This document shows, one piece after another, positions 24,669-32,745 of a stretch of 64,000 nt of DNA. Positions within the stretch are counted from its first letter, which is position 1, and the number at the start of each line of letters is the position of its first letter. The DNA is taken from NCBI RefSeq assembly GCF_000986785.1, contig NZ_LAYY01000001.1:421274-485273 (forward strand), read 5' to 3'. The notes under the pieces were generated by a model, which saw only the letters and a program-made list of their open reading frames with translations, did no database searches and was not told the DNA's origin. Both the position numbers and the translations under genes were made by a program. The stretch is from Mesobacillus campisalis (lineage in GTDB: Bacteria; Bacillota; Bacilli; Bacillales; Cytobacillaceae).

Positions 24669-25066
24669 GAAACAACAGTTAAAGTTCTATAACACAAAAG
24701 AAAAAACCTACCCTGGATTCGGAAAGGATAGATTTTTTCTGCTTATTCAAATTTTCGCTAATGCTTCGCAGCATCAATGTTAATTTGCTCTATAATAAAT
24801 TTATTATGCGATTGAGTATAATTTTTTGGCCCTCAAACTAGAAGAAAAGCTGTCCCTCGCTCATTAAAAGGGACAGCCAAAGAGGGGGACACCCTTATGC
24901 TGGGTATAGTGGTAGTATGTTCCAAATTGATGGATTTATACGCAAAGTCTTGGTGCTACTTTTTCTCCTTGCATGAGCGGGGCAGTAATGTTTAATAAGC
25001 AAGTCGTAAATGGGTAGTAGACAAAAATTATGCAATAAAAAAGCGAGGGAATGTCCTCGCTAACTT
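24669..25066. other. gene-free stretch with hairpins
   Basis: It contains a GCTGTCCCT...AGGGACAGC stem at 24,849-24,877 and the AGCGAGG/CCTCGCT terminator (25,034-25,062) that ends the minus-strand gene beyond. A 30-codon open frame at ~24,897 has no clear ribosome site, and I do not call it a gene. Confidence 0.5.
25034..25062 (-). terminator. intrinsic terminator
   Basis: AGCGAGG and CCTCGCT stem with a T run on the minus strand, directly after the stop of the membrane-protein gene. Confidence 0.8.
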
Positions 25067-25633
25067 TTATCTATCAAAATTTAGATGCGAATTAAAAATT
25101 TTACTTTTGGCTATGAAGTTTGAGGCTAGGAAGAGAAAAATGTAAATTGGGAATGAATAATACGGTTTCCAATGAATAGGCTCATAAAGATTTGCAACTG
25201 TAGCAAGTGGTTCACCTATGAAGGCTGAAAGGAAAGCGAAAATGATTGCTTTAAGGATAGGTGACCAGTGGGGCTTAATTTCAACCATTAACATTGTTGT
25301 GATAGGTAACAGAGTAAGATCCCAAGGGAAATAACCAGGTATAAAGGGGAATACATCATATGGATATATCCATAATCCTTGTTGTACACCCAGGGAATCT
25401 AAGGTAAGAGCGAGTGTGGAAATAAAGAGTCCTGTCCTAAGAAGGTCACCAGTGAATTTTTTATTATGAAACTTCCACCAAAGGAGCCATGGGAAGATAC
25501 CTAGAAATATACCTATCCACCATCGTGGTGTAAGAAAAATAATATTTTGCCAAGTCTGTATTAATTTATCGTTAGCATCATGATAATTAGAAAATACTTT
25601 AATCATTTCTTTAGTAGTATCTATAGGCGACAA
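25067..25633 (-). CDS. CBO0543-like integral membrane protein
   Basis: 188 residues from a TTG preceded by GAGGTGAG. About five membrane segments. The aromatic, charged motifs LWIYPYDVFPFIPGYFPWD and TPRWWIGIFLG match the CBO0543 family of small spore-former membrane proteins as I remember it. Function unknown. It has its own terminator and no operon partner, and it is bordered upstream by repeat DNA. Confidence 0.7.
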   Translation of the reverse strand: MSPIDTTKEMIKVFSNYHDANDKLIQTWQNIIFLTPRWWIGIFLGIFPWLLWWKFHNKKFTGDLLRTGLFISTLALTLDSLGVQQGLWIYPYDVFPFIPGYFPWDLTLLPITTMLMVEIKPHWSPILKAIIFAFLSAFIGEPLATVANLYEPIHWKPYYSFPIYIFLFLASNFIAKSKIFNSHLNFDR

Positions 25634-25881
25634 ATGCTCACCTCATATTCATTAAAAGTTTTTAAATATTGTTTACTTTTCACAATTTCTTTATTCCTGG
25701 TTCGATAAAATGTGCGGGAAACGAGAGGTATATTTTCTAAATATCGAGGTGCCAAACAAGGTGACACCTTTCTTATTTAACGAAACAGCCTTCCTGTAAA
25801 AAAAAAGTTTGTGAAGCAATGTACTTAAACTAACGGGTGCGAGAGAACAAAAGCAACGCCGAGATCGTTGCTTCTTTTTGC

Positions 25882-26688
25882 TTAGAAATATTTTTGGTAA
25901 AATTCCTGCCTTAGCCTTCCGCTCAACTGAGCATAAATCCGTGTGGTTTCACTCTTCTCGTGACCGACCCAAAAGACTTTGTATGACTTCAACAGTAGCT
26001 CCGTTATTCAACTAATGGGTTGCATAGCTGTGTCTGAGTTGATGAGGATAAATTTCCTTATTTATGGCGGCTCGACCTGCTCATTCTATGTGGCAGCCGC
26101 TCTGTCACAAATATGGCAGGGTCCGTATCCTGGCGGCCTTCAATGTACCGTTTAAGCCGGATTTCGGCTCGTATATTAAAATAAACCTCACGTTCCTTGT
26201 CTCCTTTTCCCCTGACAATTGCAGAACGGTTGGACCAATTAATGCATTTACGTTCAAGCGAAACAATTTCCCCGTTCCTGCATCCCGTTGAGAACATAAA
26301 TTCAAACAAGGCTTTTTCCATCGGGCTAACACAGGCTTCACGCAGAAGTTCGATTTCCCTTTCAGTTAAGAACTTCGGTATGCGTTTACCGACCTTAGGT
26401 TCCTATATTTGATGCAGGGTTATGTTGTATATGACCTTCTTCGTGGCACCAACGGAATAGGGATTTCATAAATCGTATCCTATGTGCCATGCTGGATGGC
26501 TTTAGGGCCGTCGCTGAATTATTAAGGTATTCCTTCAAATTTTCAGTGTTAAGGGTGGCTATTTCTGCATCCTTGAAATACAGGACAAGCAACTTTGCCT
26601 GAATGCCATAGGCTTTTATTGTATACGGTGAAAAGCCCTCAATTCGTTTGTCGGCTGCATACATTTCGCTTGAAAAAACGACTATCAT
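25882..26688 (-). pseudogene. relic of a tyrosine recombinase/phage-type integrase gene
   Basis: The N-terminal core-binding domain is open from 26,688 (EGFSPYTIKAYGIQAKLLVL, SLFRWCHEEGHIQHNPASNI). It then hits a frameshift and resumes as PMEKALFEFMFSTGCRNGEI (first catalytic Arg) with CINWSNRSAIVRGKGDKER. A further break precedes HQLRHSYATH (the HxxR box), interrupted by a stop, and the remaining REKSETTRIYAQLSG with the catalytic Tyr. All catalytic boxes can be found, but at least three lesions separate them. A hairpin at 25,851-25,878 lies just beyond its end. Confidence 0.85.
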
Positions 26689-26693
26689 AACCC

Positions 26694-26866
26694 AACAAAA
26701 AACAGAAGTTTACTATATTTGGAATCAATATTTTACAAAAAAAATGATCTTCGGTGAATTAGAAGAAGCAGGCTTTACTTTAATATCAATTTACAATGAT
26801 GTAACTGGTGAAGAGTATCAGGAAGGAAATGATACAATTGCCTTATTATTAGAGAAAAGCCAATAG
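26694..26866 (+). pseudogene. C-terminal relic of a SAM-dependent methyltransferase
   Basis: The open frame reads QKTEVYYIWNQYFTKKMIF, then GELEEAGFTLISIYNDVTGE and DTIALLLEKSQ. This matches the end of class I methyltransferases (FxxELxxAGF...IYGDVxG...IxxVAEK). The SAM-binding domain is absent and the frame continues backwards into the integrase relic, so it is a fragment. Confidence 0.6.
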
Positions 26867-26943
26867 AGGATTAAAAATTCTCCTTCAAACAATTGGTATA
26901 AAGTTTGTGAATGAATGTACTTCAACAAACGGGTGCAATATTG

Positions 26944-27060
26944 CATGGGCTTCGCTATTGCAGGTTACTGGGATTACAAAATGTAACTGAGCAGGTATTA
27001 CTTACAGCTGCATGTCAGAATATGAAAAAGATTGCCAACCACCTAACCAAGCACGGCTAG
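26944..27060 (+). mobile_element. C-terminal remnant of an IS1182-family transposase
   Basis: Frame [20 protein letters not shown], then [18 protein letters not shown] and a stop. This is the conserved tail of IS1182-type DDE transposases (RGLxxVxxQxxLTAAxQNxKKIA). Everything upstream of the tail is gone, and the fragment begins directly at an AACGGGTGC repeat. Confidence 0.8.
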
Positions 27061-27132
27061 GTGATTGGGAGTGGTGTTCTCATAATTAAAGGAACAGAAA
27101 ATCGGTTTAAAATCAACCATCATAAAAAAGTG

Positions 27133-27190
27133 TAGAGAAAAAAATACCCCTTTCTCTATACTCTGGGAACTCGGAGTCCGAGTTCTTTTA
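27133..27190. terminator. two hairpins downstream of the aldo/keto reductase gene
   Basis: TAGAGAAA/TTTCTCTA at 27,133-27,158 and GAACTCGG/CCGAGTTC at 27,168-27,186. Either may end transcription from the minus-strand reductase or the former transposase; neither has a perfect T tail on the minus strand. Confidence 0.45.
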
Positions 27191-27192
27191 CA

Positions 27193-28038
27193 TTAAAAAT
27201 CAAAATTATCTGGGTCTGGCCCTACACGAAGATTTTGATTTAATCCATCAATGATTTCCATTTCCTCTTTCGTCAATTCAAAATCAAACACATTCGCATT
27301 TTCAACAATTCGATGCTCTTTTGTTGATTTTGGAATGGTAATAACCCCGTTTTGCAAGTCCCAACGCAAAATAATTTGGGCGATAGATTTATTATGCTTG
27401 TACGCAATTTCCTGTAAAACTTCGTTGTCTAGCAACTGACCTTGCATTAATGGTGACCATGCTTCAAGCTGAATACCGTTGTCTTGACAAAATGCTTGCA
27501 GCTCTTTTTGAGATAATCGCGGATGGTATTCTACTTGATTGACTATCGGCTTAATTTCAGCAACCTTCATTAAGCCTTCCAAATGATGAATTTGAAAATT
27601 ACTTACACCAATTGCTTTTACTCGGCCTTCTTTATAAAGAGTTTCTAACGCTCTCCAAGCATCCATATATTTGCCTTCAACTGGCCAATGAATTAAATAT
27701 AAATCTAAATACTCTAAGCCAAGTTTCTTTAAGCTTTTTTCATAAGCAGCAATCGTTGATTCATATCCTAAATCCGCGTTCCAAACCTTTGAAGTGACAA
27801 ACAGCTCTTCTCTTGGAATACCTGCTTCTTCTAAGCCTTCTTGGATTCCTTTGCCAACACCTTTTTCATTCCCATAAATCGCTGCTGTATCCACACTACG
27901 GTATCCATGTTGAATAGCTGTTTTTACTGCGTTTACTAATTCAGGACCATCTTCGACTTTAAAAACTCCAATTCCAAACCAGGGCATTTTCACACCATTA
28001 TGCAAAATTGTTGTATCTTGTAAACTTTTTACCATCAT
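27193..28038 (-). CDS. ytbE: aldo/keto reductase, YtbE-like
   Basis: 281 residues, full length for the family. The catalytic tetrad is visible: Asp in VDTAAIYGNEKGVGKG, Tyr in the same segment, Lys in FVTSKVWNADLG and His in LYLIHWPVEGKY. The NADPH site is in ITIPKSTKEHRIVENANVFDF written across the C-terminal region. It probably reduces aldehydes such as glyoxal or methylglyoxal. It follows the MFS gene by 20 bp and ends an operon controlled by the divergent HxlR regulator, the ytbE-ytbD/ytcD arrangement of B. subtilis. Confidence 0.92.
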   Translation of the reverse strand: MMVKSLQDTTILHNGVKMPWFGIGVFKVEDGPELVNAVKTAIQHGYRSVDTAAIYGNEKGVGKGIQEGLEEAGIPREELFVTSKVWNADLGYESTIAAYEKSLKKLGLEYLDLYLIHWPVEGKYMDAWRALETLYKEGRVKAIGVSNFQIHHLEGLMKVAEIKPIVNQVEYHPRLSQKELQAFCQDNGIQLEAWSPLMQGQLLDNEVLQEIAYKHNKSIAQIILRWDLQNGVITIPKSTKEHRIVENANVFDFELTKEEMEIIDGLNQNLRVGPDPDNFDF

Positions 28039-28057
28039 TAAAACCTCCGAAGTAATA

Positions 28058-29248
28058 TTATATTCTTACCTGATCTTTTCGTTCTAAAGCACGGCTGAAT
28101 CCAGTTAAGACTGCAGCCGCTAAAACCATAAGTGCTCCAATCCAGGACGTATGAATAAGTCCAATTGAGTCTGTAATAATGCCACCCAAAGAAGAGCCTA
28201 TTGCAATCCCGGCATTAAAGGCAGCAATATTTATGGCCGATGCAACATCAACTGCACTAGGTACGAAGCGCTCTGCCAGCATCACCACATATACTTGTAA
28301 GCCTGGCACATTCATAAATGCTAACAGCCCCATTAAAAGAATAGTGATTAATCCTGCAATTTTAAATGGAGCTGTAAACATCAAAATAAATAAGATAATT
28401 GCTTGTACAATAAACATATAGAACAATGCGCGAATTGGATTTTGGTTCGATAGCTTTCCACCAATCATATTTCCAATCGCAATCGCAATTCCATAAGCTA
28501 ATAAAATGACAGCCACAATTCCTTCTTTAAAGCCAGTGATATCTTGGAGCAATGGTGATAAGAAGGTAAACACAACAAATGTCCCACCATACCCTAATGC
28601 TGTAATAATAAATAAAAGCAATAAACGACCATTTGTCACAAGCTTAAGCTGGTCACGAAAAGTTGTTTTTTCTCCTTTTCGTAAATTAGATGGGACAAGA
28701 ATGCTATTTGCAATTAAGGCAATGACACCAATGATAACAATGATAATAAAAGCTGTTCTCCAACTTAGCTGCTGTCCAATAAAGGTTCCGAAAGGTACAC
28801 CAGTTACCGTAGCAACTGTAAGACCTGTAAACATAATTGAAATCGCGCTAGCTCTGCGATTCTCCGGAACTAAATCAGCAGCTATTGTCGAACCTATTGA
28901 CATGAAGATCCCATGTGAAAATGCTGAGATTACGCGTGCTACTAGCAATAACCCAATTGTCGTAGAGATGGCCGCAAGCGTATTGCCAATAATAAAGACA
29001 ATCATAATCCAAATTAATAATGTCTTTCGTGACATTCTCGATGTCAAAGATGTCAAAATAGGAGCTCCAAATGTTACCCCTAAAGCATATAAAGATACAG
29101 TTAATCCTGCCGTGGTAACTGGTATACTTAAATCATCTGCAATCAGAGGCAACAAACCGACACTGATGAATTCAGTCGTTCCGATTGCAAAGGCACTAAC
29201 TGCTAAAGCAAGCAATGCTAACGTGCTTTGCTGTTTACTTAAAGACAT
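28058..29248 (-). CDS. ytbD: MFS transporter of the AraJ/YtbD type
   Basis: 396 residues with about 12 membrane segments. The N-terminal FAIGTTEFISVGLLPLIADD is the hallmark of AraJ-like efflux proteins (GTTEF). The cytoplasmic loop between helices 2 and 3 is TSRMSRKTLLI. Probable proton-driven drug or metabolite exporter. It is first in a two-gene operon with the reductase and divergent from ytcD. A GGAGGAG site precedes the ATG. Confidence 0.92.
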   Translation of the reverse strand: MSLSKQQSTLALLALAVSAFAIGTTEFISVGLLPLIADDLSIPVTTAGLTVSLYALGVTFGAPILTSLTSRMSRKTLLIWIMIVFIIGNTLAAISTTIGLLLVARVISAFSHGIFMSIGSTIAADLVPENRRASAISIMFTGLTVATVTGVPFGTFIGQQLSWRTAFIIIVIIGVIALIANSILVPSNLRKGEKTTFRDQLKLVTNGRLLLLFIITALGYGGTFVVFTFLSPLLQDITGFKEGIVAVILLAYGIAIAIGNMIGGKLSNQNPIRALFYMFIVQAIILFILMFTAPFKIAGLITILLMGLLAFMNVPGLQVYVVMLAERFVPSAVDVASAINIAAFNAGIAIGSSLGGIITDSIGLIHTSWIGALMVLAAAVLTGFSRALERKDQVRI

Positions 29249-29451
29249 ATTATCTCCTCCTTTTTACTGTTATATAAATGTAAACTTTCTTTTCAGCGAA
29301 TACTAAATTCGAAAGAAAGTATAGTGTGTATCGGCCGACAAATGTTATTATGAGGTATATCATTCATAAAAAGAAGTACGCACTTTAAAGTTATATAGGT
29401 ACCCAAAAGTAATATAGATACCTTTTAGTTCCTATAAGGAGGAGGACAAAG

Positions 29452-29823
29452 ATGCAAAAAAAGAAATACAATATTTCTGTTGAAGCGACATTAGAAGTCA
29501 TCGGTGGAAAGTGGAAATGTGTGATTCTCTGCCATCTTACTCATGGAAAAAAACGAACAAGCGAATTAAAGCGCCTCATGCCAAATATCACACAAAAAAT
29601 GCTTACCCAACAGCTGCGCGAGCTAGAAGAGGATGGTGTCATCAATCGAATCGTGCATAACCAAATTCCACCCAAAGTAGAATACGAGCTTAGTGAATAT
29701 GGGCGAAGCTTAGAAAGTATCCTAAATTCACTATGTGCATGGGGTGAAAACCATTTAACGAAAGTATATGGAGATAAATTTTCTGTTCTAGAAGATAGTG
29801 TGTTGAATGAACAGCTTAAGTAA
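29452..29823 (+). CDS. ytcD: HxlR-family transcriptional regulator, YtcD-like
   Basis: 123 residues. The HxlR signature is complete: VIGGKWKCVILCHLTHGKKR, ITQKMLTQQLRELEEDGVI and PPKVEYELSEYGRSLESIL. An AAGGAGGAGG site precedes the ATG. HxlR proteins act as dimers and often sense aldehydes, quinones or redox stress. The 203-bp divergent region to the MFS gene should hold its operators. A Cys in the first helix region (KCVILC) could be redox-active; that is an inference. Confidence 0.92.
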   Translation: MQKKKYNISVEATLEVIGGKWKCVILCHLTHGKKRTSELKRLMPNITQKMLTQQLRELEEDGVINRIVHNQIPPKVEYELSEYGRSLESILNSLCAWGENHLTKVYGDKFSVLEDSVLNEQLK

Positions 29824-29974
29824 GGGAATTCAGAGTTTGGGTCTTCAGGGGGTTATTTAGTTTGATTAGTGACTCTTTTCATTTGGAGGTAATGAGTAGG
29901 TCTGATTTGTTACCTCATATCTTCCCACTCACTTATAACGGGCACAAATATCCGGACATTAAATGTAAGACAGA

Positions 29975-30022
29975 TAAAACAGCCGATTCCTAAAAATAGA
30001 AGGTGAAGTCGGCGGTTTTATT
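29975..30022 (+). terminator. terminator downstream of ytcD
   Basis: GATAAAACAGCCGA and TCGGCGGTTTTATTATC form a stem with a 22-base loop. The 29,824-30,290 gap otherwise contains AT-rich DNA with no gene. Confidence 0.6.
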
Positions 30023-30234
30023 ATCTAATTTCCTTAGCGTACAAAATTTCCGAAATGTTGGCGGTACCCCATTTAGAACCCCTAAAAAATGGCTAAAATT
30101 TTCTCTCATCCATATATAATTTTTAAAAATAGATTGTGAATTTTTATACTAAAACTAACCAGCTTATAGTTGTCAAGATTTTTCAATGAAATAGAATTTT
30201 ATAGTATGGTATGCTAAAAGTAAGCATGCCAAAT

Positions 30235-30264
30235 AACCTTCCTAACCTGATTGTTTGGAAGGTT
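30235..30264. terminator. hairpin at the 3' side of the IS110 transposase
   Basis: AACCTTCC...GGAAGGTT stem followed by TTGCTTTTA. It may mark the right edge of the element or terminate incoming transcription. Confidence 0.5.
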
Positions 30265-30290
30265 TTGCTTTTATTAGTCCATTTGGGTAA

Positions 30291-31526
30291 TTAATCTAGA
30301 TCTTGGAAGGTAGTCCTGCTTATTAAAAGGGCATAAATCCAATGTAAAAGCTTATTGGCACAAGCTATTATGGCTACTTTATAGGGTTTTCCTTCCTCAC
30401 GTTTTTTATCATAGAATTCCCTCAACCTTTTATTTCGAGGGATTAGTTCATCCGTCGTTTTGCTTTTCCTGCAATCTCTAATTGCACATCTAACAGCGGT
30501 ATACAAAGTGTGCCTTAGCCGGCTTGAACCTCTTTTTGTAATCCTGTTTACAGTACCTCTGAATTTACCTGATTCAAAGATACTTGGGTCAATACCAGCG
30601 AACGCGACGAGCTTTTTAGGGTGATCAAACCGCTCAATCTCACCAATTTCGGAAATAATCGTGGCAGCGATTTTTTCTCCGATACCAGGGATTGATTGGA
30701 TGATATTATATTCTTCAATATCTTTTGCCAAAGCATCTATCTCTTCCTCAAATTTGGATAGATGCTTTTGGTATTCAAGAAGCATTTTTATATACATTTC
30801 CATGCTTAAAATATGGCTTTGATAAAGATTTTCCCGAAAGGGATTCTGGCTTGCGGCAGCTAACAGGGCTATCGCCTTTGTATTTGCCCACTTGATGGAA
30901 CGCCTTGGGCATAACTGTTTTATTGTTTTGGTAAGAGTCTCTTCACCTGCTTCCAAGACACTCTGTGATGTTGGAAATTCAAGCAAGGTTAGTAGGGAGA
31001 CAACAGAATATAAGTCACCAAACACTCCTCTATATACCGGGAATACTTGATCCAAGACTGCTTGGAATTGAAGTTTTGTTTGTACATAAATTCCTGTAAT
31101 ATTATCGTGCTGTCTGGTCAGGTTTCGAAGGTTCAGAAGCTGAATGCCACGTTTCTTATAAGGTTCCAAATCTTCTTTGTAATACATCTCGCAGAGATGA
31201 TTGGCATCAATAATATCCGTCTTTACCTTTCTTAAACTAGAACTCTTTGCCCGATAAGAGACTAGAGGATTAACAATTATAATCAAGTAACCTCTTTCCT
31301 CAAAATAATGAACTACCGGAGTATGGTAATGACCAGTTGACTCCATCACCAATGGAGGTTTTACCCCGGCTATTCTCTCAACATCTGAGAGAAAGGAGTG
31401 CAGTTTTTCCAAACCTTCAAGAGTATGCTCAACTTTAAAGCTTTTTTGATAAGGTTTTTTCTTATCCAGGAAAGCTTGTACCTGGCTTTCTCCTTTGGCT
31501 ACATCCAGTCCAACCACTGGATTCAT
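30291..31526 (-). mobile_element. IS110-family transposase (bridge-RNA-type recombinase)
   Basis: 411 residues, intact. The N-terminal RuvC-like DEDD domain shows Asp8 in GLDVAKG, Glu62 in VMESTGHYH, and Asp104 and Asp107 in KTDIIDANHL. The C-terminal Tnp_20 domain shows IQSIPGIGEKIAATI and KLVAFAGIDPSIFESGKF, the latter with the family Ser, then RITKRGSSRLRHTLY. Start ATG behind AGGAGGAG. IS110 elements lack terminal inverted repeats, so exact ends cannot be seen. The enzyme should act with a structured RNA encoded next to it. Inserted between the ytcD region and the thiamine-precursor operon. Confidence 0.93.
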
Positions 31527-31720
31527 CGGCTTCTCCTCCTAAATCCTATTTGCCGGTACCCCTAATCCTTCTTGCAGTATCATAGCTTCGCTTGTTATAC
31601 GAGATCTACGTCCCAACCAGCCTCAATCATGTTTCTACAAGTAGGGGGCGAACTGTTTAGTTGACGAGATTAAATCCCACGGGTGCTTCCGTTCTGCCCC
31701 GGCTACCGTAATATTAAAAC
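31527..31720 (-). ncRNA. candidate bridge-RNA region of the IS110 element
   Basis: About 190 bp of non-coding sequence upstream of the recombinase start, the position where IS110-group elements encode the bridge RNA that pairs with donor and target DNA. The segment is GC-richer than surrounding spacer DNA and has several short complementary blocks. I cannot define the loops or element ends by eye, so both the RNA and its limits are inference from family knowledge. Confidence 0.4.
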
Positions 31721-31721
31721 C

Positions 31722-31760
31722 ATATAAAAAATGGTCAACCAGAAATATCTGGCTGACCTT
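31722..31760 (-). terminator. intrinsic terminator-like hairpin
   Basis: On the minus strand GGTCAGCCAGA pairs with TCTGGTTGACC around a short loop and is followed by ATTTTTTAT. It lies beyond the ykoC terminator. Confidence 0.65.
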
Positions 31761-31808
31761 ATAATACGAACGGGTGCTTATGTTCAACAACTCACTACTA
31801 CTAAATAA

Positions 31809-31834
31809 AGCTCAGAACCTACTGGCTCTGAGCT
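31809..31834. terminator. hairpin downstream of ykoC
   Basis: AGCTCAGAACC and GGCTCTGAGCT pair around a 4-base loop, with TTTATTT after it on the minus strand. Confidence 0.5.
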
Positions 31835-31912
31835 TCCTTGCGTGCTAATTGTCTGCTAACTCGGTTGCGAATTACTGTTTGAATAGCACTGTGTATTCGA
31901 ATTTTGTACTTC

Positions 31913-31949
31913 AAAACCGTACTTGTTAGGCTAACGAAGTGCGGTTTTT
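31913..31949 (-). terminator. terminator of the ykoFEDC operon
   Basis: AAAACCGTACTT and AAGTGCGGTTTT form a stem with an internal mismatch, bordered by A and T runs, 16 bp after the ykoC stop. Confidence 0.7.
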
Positions 31950-31965
31950 AACTATAAATTTAAGC

Positions 31966-32745
31966 TTAAAACTGTTTCCCAAAGATATTTAAAAACCCGA
32001 GCTGATAAGACAAAAACACACTTACAAAAAACATGGCAACAAAGACAATCACAAAAACCCAATCACGTGTTTGGATGGTCATTTCATGATAATGGGTCCG
32101 GTCGGTTTCCCCGGTAAATCCTTTTGATTCCATGGCAAGCGCTACTCGCTCCGCTTTACGGATCGCATTGGCTAAAAGAGGAATGGCATAGCGCCGAAAC
32201 TGATGCATACGTTCTTTCACGCCCCTTGCTCTTCCTACCCCTCGAATGCGATGGGCTTGCCTTAGCACTTGAAGCTCATAACGGAAGGTCGGCAAAAATC
32301 GATAACCCGCTAAAATCCCGAATGTCAGCTTTGGAGGCAGCTTGCATTGCTGCATCAAACTTAACATGAATTTGGTTGAGTCGGTCGTTAAGATGAACAG
32401 CAGGGATAACGCTGCGAAAGAAAGGGAACGCAAACCTAATGAAATTCCGGCCCGAAAGCTTTCCGTAGTGACTTGAAATGACCAAAGGGAAAACAACACG
32501 TCCCCGCCTGAAAAAGCGCCGCCAGGATGGAGCATGGTCATCCACGCAAAGCTTGCTGCTAATAAAAGAAAGGGCGAAACAATGAGAATCCAACGCTTGA
32601 AAGCCACTTCGCCCGTGAAAAACGTCACTGCAACGGTAAATACCAAATAGATGAATGGTGTCAGCGGATCGAACGTAAATGCCAGGAGCAGGGCCGGAAT
32701 CAATACAGCAAAAGCCTTCATTGTAGGATTAATGGATGTTAGCAT
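31966..32745 (-). CDS. ykoC: HMP/thiamine ECF transporter transmembrane subunit
   Basis: 259 residues of the EcfT family, with about five membrane helices and the coupling motifs [16 protein letters not shown] and [18 protein letters not shown] that bind the ATPases. It is the last gene of the TPP-riboswitch-controlled ykoFEDC operon and overlaps ykoD by 17 bp. Known role of the system: uptake of the thiamine precursor hydroxymethylpyrimidine or related compounds. A near-identical paralogue lies 12 kb away at 19,705-20,484. Confidence 0.92.
   Translation of the reverse strand: MLTSINPTMKAFAVLIPALLLAFTFDPLTPFIYLVFTVAVTFFTGEVAFKRWILIVSPFLLLAASFAWMTMLHPGGAFSGGDVLFSLWSFQVTTESFRAGISLGLRSLSFAALSLLFILTTDSTKFMLSLMQQCKLPPKLTFGILAGYRFLPTFRYELQVLRQAHRIRGVGRARGVKERMHQFRRYAIPLLANAIRKAERVALAMESKGFTGETDRTHYHEMTIQTRDWVFVIVFVAMFFVSVFLSYQLGFLNIFGKQF

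Noticed and set aside
24897..24992. Short plus-strand frame of ~31 codons
   Set aside because: No ribosome site and no recognisable motif; left as spacer.
28506..29306. Long plus-strand frame of 266 codons
   Set aside because: It is the antisense shadow of the MFS gene; that strand carries clear family motifs and a ribosome site.
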